Part shown: piece after piece, positions 38,801 to 45,011 of the stretch
Layout of the letters: the number at the start of each line of letters is the position of its first letter
Position numbering within the stretch: position 1 is the first letter of the stretch
Assembly (NCBI RefSeq): GCF_044336245.1
Contig: NZ_CP172346.1
Coordinates: 1,736,001-1,800,000, forward strand
Direction of reading: 5' to 3'
Origin: Schlesneria sphaerica
GTDB lineage: Bacteria > Planctomycetota > Planctomycetia > Planctomycetales > Planctomycetaceae
Length of the DNA: 64,000 nucleotides
Made by a program: the position numbers and the translations under genes
The notes under the pieces: model-generated
Databases searched by the model: none
What the model was told of the DNA's origin: nothing
What the model saw: only the letters and a program-made list of their open reading frames with translations

Positions 38801-39106
38801 CCCTGCGGTGATTTCCATGTTGCCGGGAGTGTAGTCGTCGGGGGCTGCATCAGGGTCTGTCACTGAAATGGAGACAACTTCGGTCCCAGCGCCGAAAGTA
38901 GCAGCATAAGGAAAGACTTGCGGCGTCTCGTTGATGTAAACCGTGACCGCAGCCACAACCGGATCGGTCAACATCCGACGCTGTTCCAGATGTTCTACGA
39001 CTGTGGGTGTTGTCGACTGAATCCTATTCGACCTTCGGCGTCGGGTATGACCTGAAGACGCATTCAACCGGGCGAGTACCGAGTTTAACCAGGATTGCAG
39101 AATCAT
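32822..39106 (-). CDS. giant exported cadherin-repeat protein with LEPR signal
   Basis: The protein of about 2,094 residues opens with the planctomycete LEPR-type segment (VVEHLEQRRMLT, about 36-47), a surface-export signal. Eight cadherin-like units follow (to about residue 1060), with linkers such as NDAP and NENT and blocks like FAIDPATGAIRV, which in cadherins bind calcium. Then come eight units of about 115-140 residues with the pattern ATIRITGNY, QDxLxFTNTAKI, GTLTLTGVD, NYxxALRSVxYxN, TRTVSFxVTDD. It ends at VTPNA with no anchor, dockerin or sorting domain. The ATG at 39106 has AGAAGG upstream; the frame extends to a TTG at 39127. A surface adhesin or matrix role is inferred. Confidence 0.92.
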   Translation of the reverse strand: MILQSWLNSVLARLNASSGHTRRRRSNRIQSTTPTVVEHLEQRRMLTDPVVAAVTVYINETPQVFPYAATFGAGTEVVSISVTDPDAAPDDYTPGNMEITAGNVDYNGNGIPAFRIDVVNGVDTIVVNDPADLNYEAQNSYALTVTATDNSGATGSNTITINLWNVNDRPVIPQYPYDNASTPTPTIPDGIVNVFEVRENSFNGTVVGTVTAIDQDIDSNPVQQATLTYVLVGTVPGFNADTPAFAIDPFTGRIRVTDQSFLDYEARRVANLGQGNLGQGGLLGFPDVVFDLQVRATDIRGLSSQTYQGGNLTANGGNFTSDSHVYIRLRDVGEVPPNVANSTKTLAVNENSTVGLSVGFFQLISGTDNFVIPQGTFTRIARPGLDPLEPQQRHSFEIVGGNPNNTFAIDPDTGEITVANPLVNYETLNAYDLQIKVTDRNLHAVQIGAVDNVAPLSTVATLRITVNDVNEVTTIPNNQSFNIPENTVNGTIVGSVLANDPDTQQPNGNANLVYSIISGNVVKVNGVEYAGVFSIDPATGVISVNNTTGLPNNIALNFENQSTFALTIKVVDRGDQGTSANNSVLINLQNVNETTPAVQDATFSIAENRPAGDLVGQVIASVGELGNTITSFQIMAGNKDGAFAIDSVGRITVANPSAIDFEKNPVFNLTVRATDNGSPALFATGTITILLSNLNEQIVMLDQGPITVNENTPNGTIVGQIVTSDPDNANAPIQGQSFVINGGNTGGAFSIDPQGRIIVANSAALNFESTPTFTIVATVTDTGIPSTSMAATITIALADINDAPIIGTQSFNLKEHSLPGTVVGTVQATDQDSPAQTLTFAIIGGNDSGAFAIDPATGAIRVVDPGLIDYSSNPTFALTIQVTDNGAPARSSTATVNILLLDGQEPQIANQLKTIPENSAVGTVIATVAASNGLAPYTYSIFSGNTNNAFTINPTTGVITVSNPAALNYEAIKSFSLKVMVVDSQATKLADTATITINLTNVNEAPSLISLETAPIAYTENDVAPLTANIVAIDPDSNNASSAVIKITGNYQNGQDRLNFTNTAKITGVWDAATGTLTLTGVDSFSNYRTAIRSVTYTNLSENPNTSTRTVSFSITDDGGLTSLIVSRNIALTSVNDAPVLTGSSTISYSEADPATVINPVISVSDSDNATLTTATIRMPNYIAGQDILSFANNGVDMGNIAVQSNANGVLTLVSAGGSATLAQWTNALRAVKYANSSGNPNQTPRSVQFQVTDGSALSNVITSTIEVTAVDFPPALSQVEPGSLLYTELSTVKVSSTITAFDFDSANLSGATIQITGNYQNGEDFLQFTNTAKITGVFNAATGMLTLTGVDTVANYQTALRSVSYFNSSSNPSGLLRTVAFTVTDTTNVVSNSVVRTIALDAVNDAPVLSGIEETALDYLENTAPNYGTNNTTPISSTIQVNDPDSLITQATIRITGNYVPNQDFLRFTNTATIIGTWNAANGTLTLTGPDTAANYAAALQSVAFYNLHNAPNTSTRTVSYTVTDDGGAASGPKLTSNTVSREINVIAVNDPPLLTSSDTTVLAYTEDAAAIKILPNVLATDPDSDNLMGARIWISSNYNANGSKDMLVFVDTAKIKGSWDPATGILTLSGVDSVSNYRTALRSIGFANSQSGLTAPNRTVSFSVIDDQGLSGNTVTRNISIATHPNGAVLSGIETVPAVYKANDPYTPPAPVTSTLVISDNDSTLLRSAVIKISGNYVRGQDQLLISGAVANANQISAAWNSATGELTLSGLVPVANYINALRDVKYYNNGSSALSTLTRTITFTVIDDTQLASNIATRNVTIQTTNTAPFLNVGGSSPLQYQEKDAATNVVPALTVQDVDSPNIVSAAVKITGNYQQGQDQLVFSNTAKIKGSWDVLTGTLNLTGVDTRENYEAALRTVKYLNTSNNPSTLTRTVGVTVNDGLATSNVASRNVTILALNDPPQIATNEAAALNYKPSQGAVSIAPSLSVTDPDSANITGATVRIAFNYQQGNDQLSFVNTAKITGTFDILTGILTLSGSDTVANYRTALQSVKYQFNGVPLASIKTISFVANDGLALGNLATRDISVTPNA

Positions 39107-39547
39107 ATGAAAACCTTCTAAGCGCAATGCGATACTGTTAGATGCGTACAGATGGCCCGCGACTTGAACCGAAGTTCGAGCTTGGTCGAAAGCGAAAGCG
39201 TTCGTGACAGAAGAAGTGAATGTTCAGTGACCTCGTTTACACGCTCGACGTACAGATGGGTTGAATGCAATTCGCAAATGTCCGCGAGACGCTGAACAGG
39301 CATCAAGGTCGGCATCCGAAAAGATTACGCAGCTTGCCAGAGCGGTTGCAAGCGCCGATTTATCTGAATTTTCCAATTGCCCGAATTTTGACAGCGTCGG
39401 TTACGCTCACTGTTCGACTGACATGTGTGCCAGCAGAGAGCGGTCGGGAACCGAGGGGTAATTAAAGGGTCTCGGTTGCGTGACCGCATCGATTTTGTCA
39501 GCCTGCTGATGAACACTTAGCGGCCCATAAAACTGAAAAGACAGACG
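39107..39547. other. divergent intergenic region, cadherin / symporter
   Basis: About 440 bp between two divergent genes; promoters of the giant cadherin gene (minus) and of the symporter (plus) are expected here. Open frames inside have no family likeness. No repeat or hairpin stands out. Confidence 0.5.
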
Positions 39548-41086
39548 ATGCCAGCAGACCGCACCATTGACCTCATTGTGCTTGCAACTTACCTGGTGGG
39601 AGTGGTGGGGTTCGGGTGCTGGTTCGCCAGAAGAAGCGGGTCATCTGAACAATTCATGTCGGCTGGTCGCTCCATCCCCGGTTGGGCCGTCGGCATGTCG
39701 ATTGTCGGCTCCTACATCAGCAGCATCAGCTTTATCGCCAACCCAGGCAAGGCATACCAGGGGAACTGGAATGCATTCGTCCTCGCAGTGACAATGCCTC
39801 TTGCCGCATGGATCTCAGTCAAATACTTCGTCCCGTTCTACCGGCGAAGCGGCCAGTTGTCGGCCTACGAACATTTCGAAGCACGATTCGGCCCGTGGGC
39901 ACGAACATACGGTGTCGTTTGTTTCCTGCTGACTCAGTTCGCGCGGCTGGGAATGATCCTCTACCTGCTGGCACTGGCACTGGCGCCACTGATCGGGCTG
40001 GAAGTATCGACGATCATTATCATCAGCGGCATCGCAATCACCATTTACCCGTTGTTCGGTGGCACAGAAGGGGTCATCTGGACCGGCGTCGTTCAGTCAT
40101 GCGTGCTGGTCGCCGGAGTCGCCCTATGCGGACTGGCTGTCGTCATGCAAATCAGCGGAGGACTGCCTGAACTGTTCCAAGTCGCGGTGGCCAATCATAA
40201 GTTCAGCCTGGGAGACATGGACCTGGGAGTGACCCAGTCCACATTCTGGGTGATGGTGCTATTCGGACTCGTCACACACTTACAGAACTTCGGCATTGAT
40301 CAGGGTTACATCCAGCGGTATGCGACAGCGAAATCCGATGAAGACGCAGCACGGAGCGTCTGGATGGGGGGCCTTTGCTTTATTCCCCTCAGCGCGGCAT
40401 TCTTCTTTATCGGGACGGCACTCTTCGTACTTTACCAGCAACGCCCATCCGACTTGCCGCCGAACATCAAGCCCGACGCTGTCTTCCCGCACTTCATCGG
40501 CTCGCAACTCCCCCCCGGCGTGATGGGGCTCGTCCTGGCGGCAATCTTCTCAGCCGCAATGGACTCGAATCTGAACTGCTGTGCGACGCTGTATCTCTGC
40601 GATATTCACCGTCGCTACATTCACCCGGATGCTGGCGAGAAAGAGTCGATGCGCGTTCTCCATTATTCAACGCTGATTATGGGAATGCTCAGCATCTGCG
40701 CAGCCCTGGCCATGGTCGGACGCCAGCGGAACGCGCTGGACGTCTGGTGGAAACTATCGGGAATATTCAGCGGCGGACTACTGGGCCTCTTCCTGCTCGG
40801 GTTGCTCTCACGACGAGCGAACTCGCGTCATGCTGCGATCGCCGTAACAGCAGGAGTCATCGTCATCGTCTGGATGACGGTAACCCCCATGGCCAGCGGC
40901 TATCTCAGCTCACAGGGATTAGGCTGGTTTGTCAGCCCTTTCAACGACAACCTGATCATTGTCGTGGGAGCACTAACGATTTTGCTGATTGGACTGACTG
41001 CAAGCCGGCTGGCCGAACGGCAAACTCGTGAAGTTCGGATCGATCCACTTCCAGAAAGTGTCATTGACCAGGAACTCTCCACGTGA
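39548..41086 (+). CDS. sodium/solute symporter (SSS family)
   Basis: The 512-residue protein has 12-13 candidate membrane helices and the features of the SSS family: FMSAGRSIPGWAVGMSIVGSYISSISFIANPG (about 37-68), FGGTEGVIWTGVVQS (about 175-189), and the GIDQGYIQRY segment (about 252-261). The family moves sugars, amino acids, sialic acid, or other small molecules with sodium. The next gene, 104 bp downstream, encodes an aldolase of the DHDPS/NAL family, so a keto sugar acid or sialic-acid-like substrate is plausible but unproven. The conserved Na-binding Ser residues cannot be assigned with certainty without alignment. Confidence 0.92.
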   Translation: MPADRTIDLIVLATYLVGVVGFGCWFARRSGSSEQFMSAGRSIPGWAVGMSIVGSYISSISFIANPGKAYQGNWNAFVLAVTMPLAAWISVKYFVPFYRRSGQLSAYEHFEARFGPWARTYGVVCFLLTQFARLGMILYLLALALAPLIGLEVSTIIIISGIAITIYPLFGGTEGVIWTGVVQSCVLVAGVALCGLAVVMQISGGLPELFQVAVANHKFSLGDMDLGVTQSTFWVMVLFGLVTHLQNFGIDQGYIQRYATAKSDEDAARSVWMGGLCFIPLSAAFFFIGTALFVLYQQRPSDLPPNIKPDAVFPHFIGSQLPPGVMGLVLAAIFSAAMDSNLNCCATLYLCDIHRRYIHPDAGEKESMRVLHYSTLIMGMLSICAALAMVGRQRNALDVWWKLSGIFSGGLLGLFLLGLLSRRANSRHAAIAVTAGVIVIVWMTVTPMASGYLSSQGLGWFVSPFNDNLIIVVGALTILLIGLTASRLAERQTREVRIDPLPESVIDQELST

Positions 41087-41189
41087 ACCTGCTCCTCTGT
41101 CGATAAAATGAACTTTGCAAAGTCAGCGTTAAGCTTCTGCCTCGTCCCGTCCACAGACTTGAGTTCCGTTCATTTTGGAGTCGCTCGTA

Positions 41190-42158
41190 ATGCCTTCCGT
41201 TCCTTCCACTCCTGCTTTCCCGAAACCAATTCGCGGCATCGTGCCTCCCGTAGTGACTCCGCTCATTGGACGCGACGATCTGGATCACGCTGGACTGGAA
41301 CGTCTGCTCAACCATCAAATCGACGCCGGGGTCGCGGGGTTATTCATCCTGGGCACGACAGGCGAAGGTCCCAGTCTTTCGTACCGGCTCCGCTATGAAC
41401 TGGTCGAACGCACATGCGAAATTGTCGCCGGGCGTGTGCCGGTGCTCGTCGGAATCACCGACACATCTCTCGTCGAAGCCCTTGAACTGGCGACGTATTC
41501 TCATGGCGTCGGCGCCGCTGCGGTTGTCGCGGCACCACCTTACTATTTTTCAGTCGAGCAATCGCACGTCAGCCGCTTTATCTCGGAACTGGCCGACGAT
41601 TCTCCGCTTCCACTGTTCGTCTACAACATGCCTTCCTGCGTGAAGCTGTCCCTGACGTTCGAGACCGTCCGACAACTGGCCGACCACAAGAACATTTGTG
41701 GTGTGAAGGACAGCTCAGGCGACATCGAGGCCTTCCGCAAACTGCTGGAACTGCGGTCCGTCCGCCCCGACTGGACATTCCTGATGGGCCCTGAACACCT
41801 GACCGCCGAATCCGTCCTTATGGGGGGAGATGGAGGGGTCAATGGGGGTGCCAATCTGTATCCAAGATTGTTCGTCGAACTCTTCCAGGCGGCAGACGGA
41901 AAAAACCACGCGGAAATCAATCGCCTGCAAAAGCTGGTCATGGAACTGGGAAACCTTTACGGCATCGCTGGCGAAGGCCCATCCGGATATCTGTCGGGCC
42001 TGAAGTGCGCCCTGTCAGTCGCGGGAATCTGTTCCGAGCAACTTGCTCCCCCATTCAGCACTGTCACCGCATCAGATCGGTCAAAAATTTCTGACTTACT
42101 GGCGTCGGTCGGCCCACAGCTCCCTGTTCAGCACGCAGCCGCCCGCGTGGCCAACTGA
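41190..42158 (+). CDS. DHDPS/N-acetylneuraminate lyase family aldolase
   Basis: The 322-residue protein has the TIM-barrel family motifs GIVPPVVTPL, LGTTGEGPSLS, FVYNMPS (Tyr about 145) and GVKDSSGD with the Schiff-base Lys (about 173). It cleaves or joins pyruvate with an aldehyde. The GTTGEG motif is closer to dihydrodipicolinate synthase/KDG-aldolase-like forms than to classical sialic acid lyase, but the pairing with a symporter suggests a catabolic enzyme. ATG 41190 has GGAG upstream; a TTG at 41175 is less likely. Its exact substrate is open. Confidence 0.9.
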   Translation: MPSVPSTPAFPKPIRGIVPPVVTPLIGRDDLDHAGLERLLNHQIDAGVAGLFILGTTGEGPSLSYRLRYELVERTCEIVAGRVPVLVGITDTSLVEALELATYSHGVGAAAVVAAPPYYFSVEQSHVSRFISELADDSPLPLFVYNMPSCVKLSLTFETVRQLADHKNICGVKDSSGDIEAFRKLLELRSVRPDWTFLMGPEHLTAESVLMGGDGGVNGGANLYPRLFVELFQAADGKNHAEINRLQKLVMELGNLYGIAGEGPSGYLSGLKCALSVAGICSEQLAPPFSTVTASDRSKISDLLASVGPQLPVQHAAARVAN

Positions 42159-42213
42159 CATTCGTCACATCAGTGCCGTAGCCCCCCAGCCCTCAACGGA
42201 TCCATCAGGGTAC

Positions 42214-42249
42214 CGCGAGAGATCATGCGTCAGCGACTGATCTCTCGCG
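42214..42249 (+). terminator. perfect 12-bp stem-loop after the aldolase gene
   Basis: Arms 42214-42225 and 42238-42249 are exact reverse complements with a 12-nt loop, 55 bp after the aldolase stop. No T-tract follows. It probably marks the end of the symporter/aldolase transcript. Confidence 0.55.
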
Positions 42250-42397
42250 AAGGACCAGTCGCATCGGATATGGCGGTGAAAGGGGGCTTTCGGCACGCGG
42301 GAGAGTGGTCAGGCTGGGGGAAGATCACTAGGATTCGCTAGTGAGCAAACGCGGAGACTGCTCTGCGAATTTCTGACCTTCAGCCAAAAGTTTTCCG

Positions 42398-43240
42398 ATG
42401 TCCGAAAAGACCCTCATTCGTGTTGGACACAGTCCTGACCCTGACGACGCGTTCATGTTTTATGCGCTCGCCAATGACAAGATCGACACAGGCAACTACA
42501 GGTTCACTCACGAGCTTCAGGATATCCAGACGCTGAATGAGCGAGCTCTTCGAGGTGAGCTGGAGCTGACTGCCGTCAGTCTGCATGGCTACGCCTACAT
42601 GACCCAGACCTACGCACTTTGTGCGTGTGGCTGCAGCATGGGTGACAACTACGGCCCCATGATCGTCGCGAAGCAGCCAGGAAGCCTGAACGACTTCCGT
42701 GGCAAAACCATCGCGATCCCCGGCAAGCTGACGACTGCCTATCTGGCACTTCGCCTCGCTCTGGGAGACGACTTCAAGGCGGTCGTTTACCCCTTCGACG
42801 AGATTCTCAAAGTAACCAGCGAAGGCAAGGTTGACGCCGGACTGATCATTCACGAAGGCCAGCTGACGTACCAGAACGATGGCCTGCACCTGATCGTTGA
42901 CCTCGGCAAGTGGTGGATGAACGAAACACAGCTTCCTCTGCCCCTGGGTGGCAACGCCATCCGACGTGACCTTGGTCCGAAGGCGATGGTTGAAGTAACT
43001 GCGCTGCTGAAGCAAAGCATCCAGTATGCCCTCGACCACCGTGCAGACGCGCTGGCATACGCACTTCAATTCGGTCGCGACCTGGATCGAAGTCAGGCCG
43101 ACAAATTTGTCGGGATGTACGTCAATGACTGGACGATCGACTTCGGCGAGCGAGGTCGCAAAGCTGTTTCGCTTCTGCTTGAACGAGCGTATCAGGCGAA
43201 GATCGTTCCCGAACCCGTTCAGCTTGAGTTCATCGGCTGA
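42398..43240 (+). CDS. mqnD: 1,4-dihydroxy-6-naphthoate synthase (futalosine pathway)
   Basis: The 280-residue protein has the MqnD family opening (IRVGHSPDPDDAFMFYAL) and the blocks LTAVSLHGYAYMTQTY, GKTIAIPGKLTTAYL, GLIIHEGQLTYQ and LPLPLGGNAIRRDLG. MqnD converts cyclic de-hypoxanthine futalosine to 1,4-dihydroxy-6-naphthoate in the alternative menaquinone pathway, in the cytoplasm. Its presence implies futalosine-route menaquinone synthesis in this organism. It stands alone here; no other mqn genes are visible. A hairpin follows at 43254-43292. Confidence 0.93.
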   Translation: MSEKTLIRVGHSPDPDDAFMFYALANDKIDTGNYRFTHELQDIQTLNERALRGELELTAVSLHGYAYMTQTYALCACGCSMGDNYGPMIVAKQPGSLNDFRGKTIAIPGKLTTAYLALRLALGDDFKAVVYPFDEILKVTSEGKVDAGLIIHEGQLTYQNDGLHLIVDLGKWWMNETQLPLPLGGNAIRRDLGPKAMVEVTALLKQSIQYALDHRADALAYALQFGRDLDRSQADKFVGMYVNDWTIDFGERGRKAVSLLLERAYQAKIVPEPVQLEFIG

Positions 43241-43253
43241 CACACACGAACAG

Positions 43254-43292
43254 GCAAGGTGAGGCTCGATGGAAACCCCGGCCTCACCTTGC
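43254..43292 (+). terminator. perfect 12-bp stem-loop after mqnD
   Basis: Arms 43254-43265 and 43281-43292 are exact reverse complements with a 15-nt loop, 13 bp after the mqnD stop. No T-tract follows. Location indicates a transcript-end signal. Confidence 0.55.
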
Positions 43293-43470
43293 TGCAAAGG
43301 CGACCATCACCGCGAATACGCCCCTCGCAGGAGTGCTGGCACGCAGGCCGTATGTGGAAGCATTCACGCCAAAGTTCTCGTAGCGTTACGCAAGGCCATC
43401 GCCCGCTGATACCAGAGCGGACGACTTGTCAGACTGATCAGGCCCCATGAGTTGAAGCAAAGGATGATCA

Positions 43471-43866
43471 ATGCCTGACTTCACCGATGAGGAACTGCTT
43501 GCCTACGCTGACGAACGCCTCTCCTCCGAGCGATCTGCCGAGATCGAACGCGCCTTGCGCAATGAGCGACTGATTCAGGACCGATTCGTCACGCTCCTTT
43601 CCGAGCGAGACCAAGGGCAGACCAGCGTCGGGGAAATCTGGCGACACGGGAGTTTAAGTTGCCCCTCGAGATCGGTTTGGGGAGCGTTTGTCACGGGAAG
43701 ACTTGGGGACGGACTTACCCAATACCTCAAGTTCCATGTTGAAGTCATCGGCTGCCGCTCGTGTGCCGCCAATCTGGCTGACCTGAGTCATCACGCCCAC
43801 TCCCCTGAAAGCGAACGCCGCACGCGCAAGATCTTTCAGTCTTCCGCCGAGCACCTTCCGCAGTAG
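43471..43866 (+). CDS. anti-sigma-factor-like small protein
   Basis: The 131-residue protein opens MPDFTDEELLAYADERLSSE, a pattern common at the start of planctomycete zinc-finger anti-sigma-type proteins, and has a His-x-x-x-x-Cys-x-x-Cys arrangement in FHVEVIGCRSC (about 90-100), a likely zinc site. No membrane helix is visible, so it would be a soluble regulator. No sigma-factor gene is adjacent, so its partner is unknown. Start ATG 43471 has GGATGATCA upstream, a weak ribosome binding site. Confidence 0.7.
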   Translation: MPDFTDEELLAYADERLSSERSAEIERALRNERLIQDRFVTLLSERDQGQTSVGEIWRHGSLSCPSRSVWGAFVTGRLGDGLTQYLKFHVEVIGCRSCAANLADLSHHAHSPESERRTRKIFQSSAEHLPQ

Positions 43867-44176
43867 AAGACTGCGGAGACACAACTGCTGCCCCCTCGAG
43901 AACGTCACTGGAGTCGCCGGGGACAGTCGGAGCCATTCAACCTCGCGCGGCTTTCATTGGTTGACCTACGCGCCGGCCCCCGCCCAGCACAGACTTGATC
44001 GAAGGTGCCTGCGAGCCGAATCCGCGTCACCATAAAGCAGAAAGGTGCTTGCGAAAGTTCGCAAGCACCTTTCTGAATTCAGCGTGCCGGTCACTGGCAC
44101 ATTCTCATGTGATCCGCCTGCAATCGCTGCGCAGCCTGTACGCGGCAGCAACCATGCAGACCTGCATCTGCGAGAA
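43867..44176. other. convergent intergenic region
   Basis: The region lies between the convergent ends of the anti-sigma-like gene and rpsD. It holds one long perfect hairpin (44039-44074, listed separately) and no credible gene. Confidence 0.55.
44039..44074 (-). terminator. perfect 16-bp stem-loop between convergent genes
   Basis: Arms 44039-44054 and 44059-44074 are exact reverse complements with a 4-nt loop, about 100 bp after the rpsD stop on the minus strand. It can serve both directions. On the minus strand it is followed by GCTTTATGG, so only a weak T-tract. Confidence 0.65.
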
Positions 44177-44788
44177 TTAGCGAGACATGAAAGCGATCAC
44201 GCGACCGATTTCAATCGGAGGTACAGTCGCATCGCCGGCGGTAGGCAGAGCCTGAACGCGGGCTTCCAAGTCCTTGGAATCGAACGAGACCCAGTCAACT
44301 GACTGACGAGAGGAGTTGTCGACGATTTCGCGGTACAACTTCTTAACGTTTGGTCGGTTGCGGAGAGTGATCACATCGCCTGGGGAAACGAAGATCGAGG
44401 GCTTGTCGATCGTCTTTCCGTTGAGCTGGAAGTGTCGGTGAACGATCCCCTGACGTGCCTGCAGACGAGTGGTCGTAAAACCAGCCCGGCGGACAACGTT
44501 ATCGAGACGGCGTTCGCACATCACCAGCAGAATATCGCCGGTGTTACCCTTCTGGGCACGTGCCTTGGCGAAATAGCGACGCAGCTGAGCTTCGCGCATC
44601 CCGTAGTGGTACTTGATCTTCTGCTTATCAGCGAGAGCCAGACCGTAGGTGGACAATTTACGGCGACGCTCGGCCATCCCAGGAGGATTCGGACGCTTTT
44701 CCAAAGCCTTTGCAGCTCCGGCGTTCTCAAACACCATCGCCCCCAACCGGCGATTAACTCGTCCCTTGGGACCCGAATACCGACCCAT
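44177..44788 (-). CDS. rpsD: 30S ribosomal protein S4
   Basis: The 203-residue protein is S4: MGRYSGPKGRVNRRLG at the N-terminus, the S4 RNA-binding domain (about 93-155, MCERRLDNVVRRAGF, ARQGIVHRHFQLNGK), and a conserved C-terminal region. The N-terminus lacks the zinc-binding cysteines, so this is the Cys-minus form. S4 is a primary 16S rRNA binder and assembly protein. ATG 44788 has GGAG upstream; the ATG at 44797 is in frame but less likely. It stands outside the usual alpha operon with S11/S13/rpoA. Confidence 0.97.
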   Translation of the reverse strand: MGRYSGPKGRVNRRLGAMVFENAGAAKALEKRPNPPGMAERRRKLSTYGLALADKQKIKYHYGMREAQLRRYFAKARAQKGNTGDILLVMCERRLDNVVRRAGFTTTRLQARQGIVHRHFQLNGKTIDKPSIFVSPGDVITLRNRPNVKKLYREIVDNSSRQSVDWVSFDSKDLEARVQALPTAGDATVPPIEIGRVIAFMSR

Positions 44789-44858
44789 GCAAATCACTCC
44801 CGTGCAGTCGACCTGCGTCTACCCATAATTACTGAAACCTAAATCGAAGAGAGGAATA

Positions 44859-44975
44859 ATGGCAAGTCCTCACACTTCCGTCAACAGTGCCGAAATGATT
44901 GATTACTTCGGCGTCTGTCTCGTCGAGACAGAATCGGAAAGCGGAGGTCTCTCTTCGGACGACGCATCGGACTGA
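44859..44975 (+). CDS. candidate small ORF with strong ribosome binding site (38 aa)
   Basis: An ATG at 44859 is preceded by GAGAGGA (about 4 nt spacing) and opens a 38-codon frame, MASPHTSVNSAEMIDYFGVC through to SSDDASD and a TGA at 44973-44975. It is divergent from rpsD and converges with the SNF2 gene. The peptide is acidic and has no recognised family. It could be a real small protein, a leader peptide or chance; the ribosome site is the main support. Confidence 0.35.
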   Translation: MASPHTSVNSAEMIDYFGVCLVETESESGGLSSDDASD

Positions 44976-45011
44976 CCCGACTGCAATAGCGTGACTCCGC
45001 GGTGGATCTCG

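Noticed and set aside
33000..38900. Repeated DNA in the cadherin gene considered as a CRISPR-like or tandem DNA repeat
   Set aside because: The periodicity is at protein level (about 115-residue units) with diverged DNA; no short identical direct repeats with spacers.
42380..43297. Minus-strand open frame of 305 codons covering mqnD
   Set aside because: mqnD is clear on the plus strand with all family motifs; the antisense frame matches nothing.
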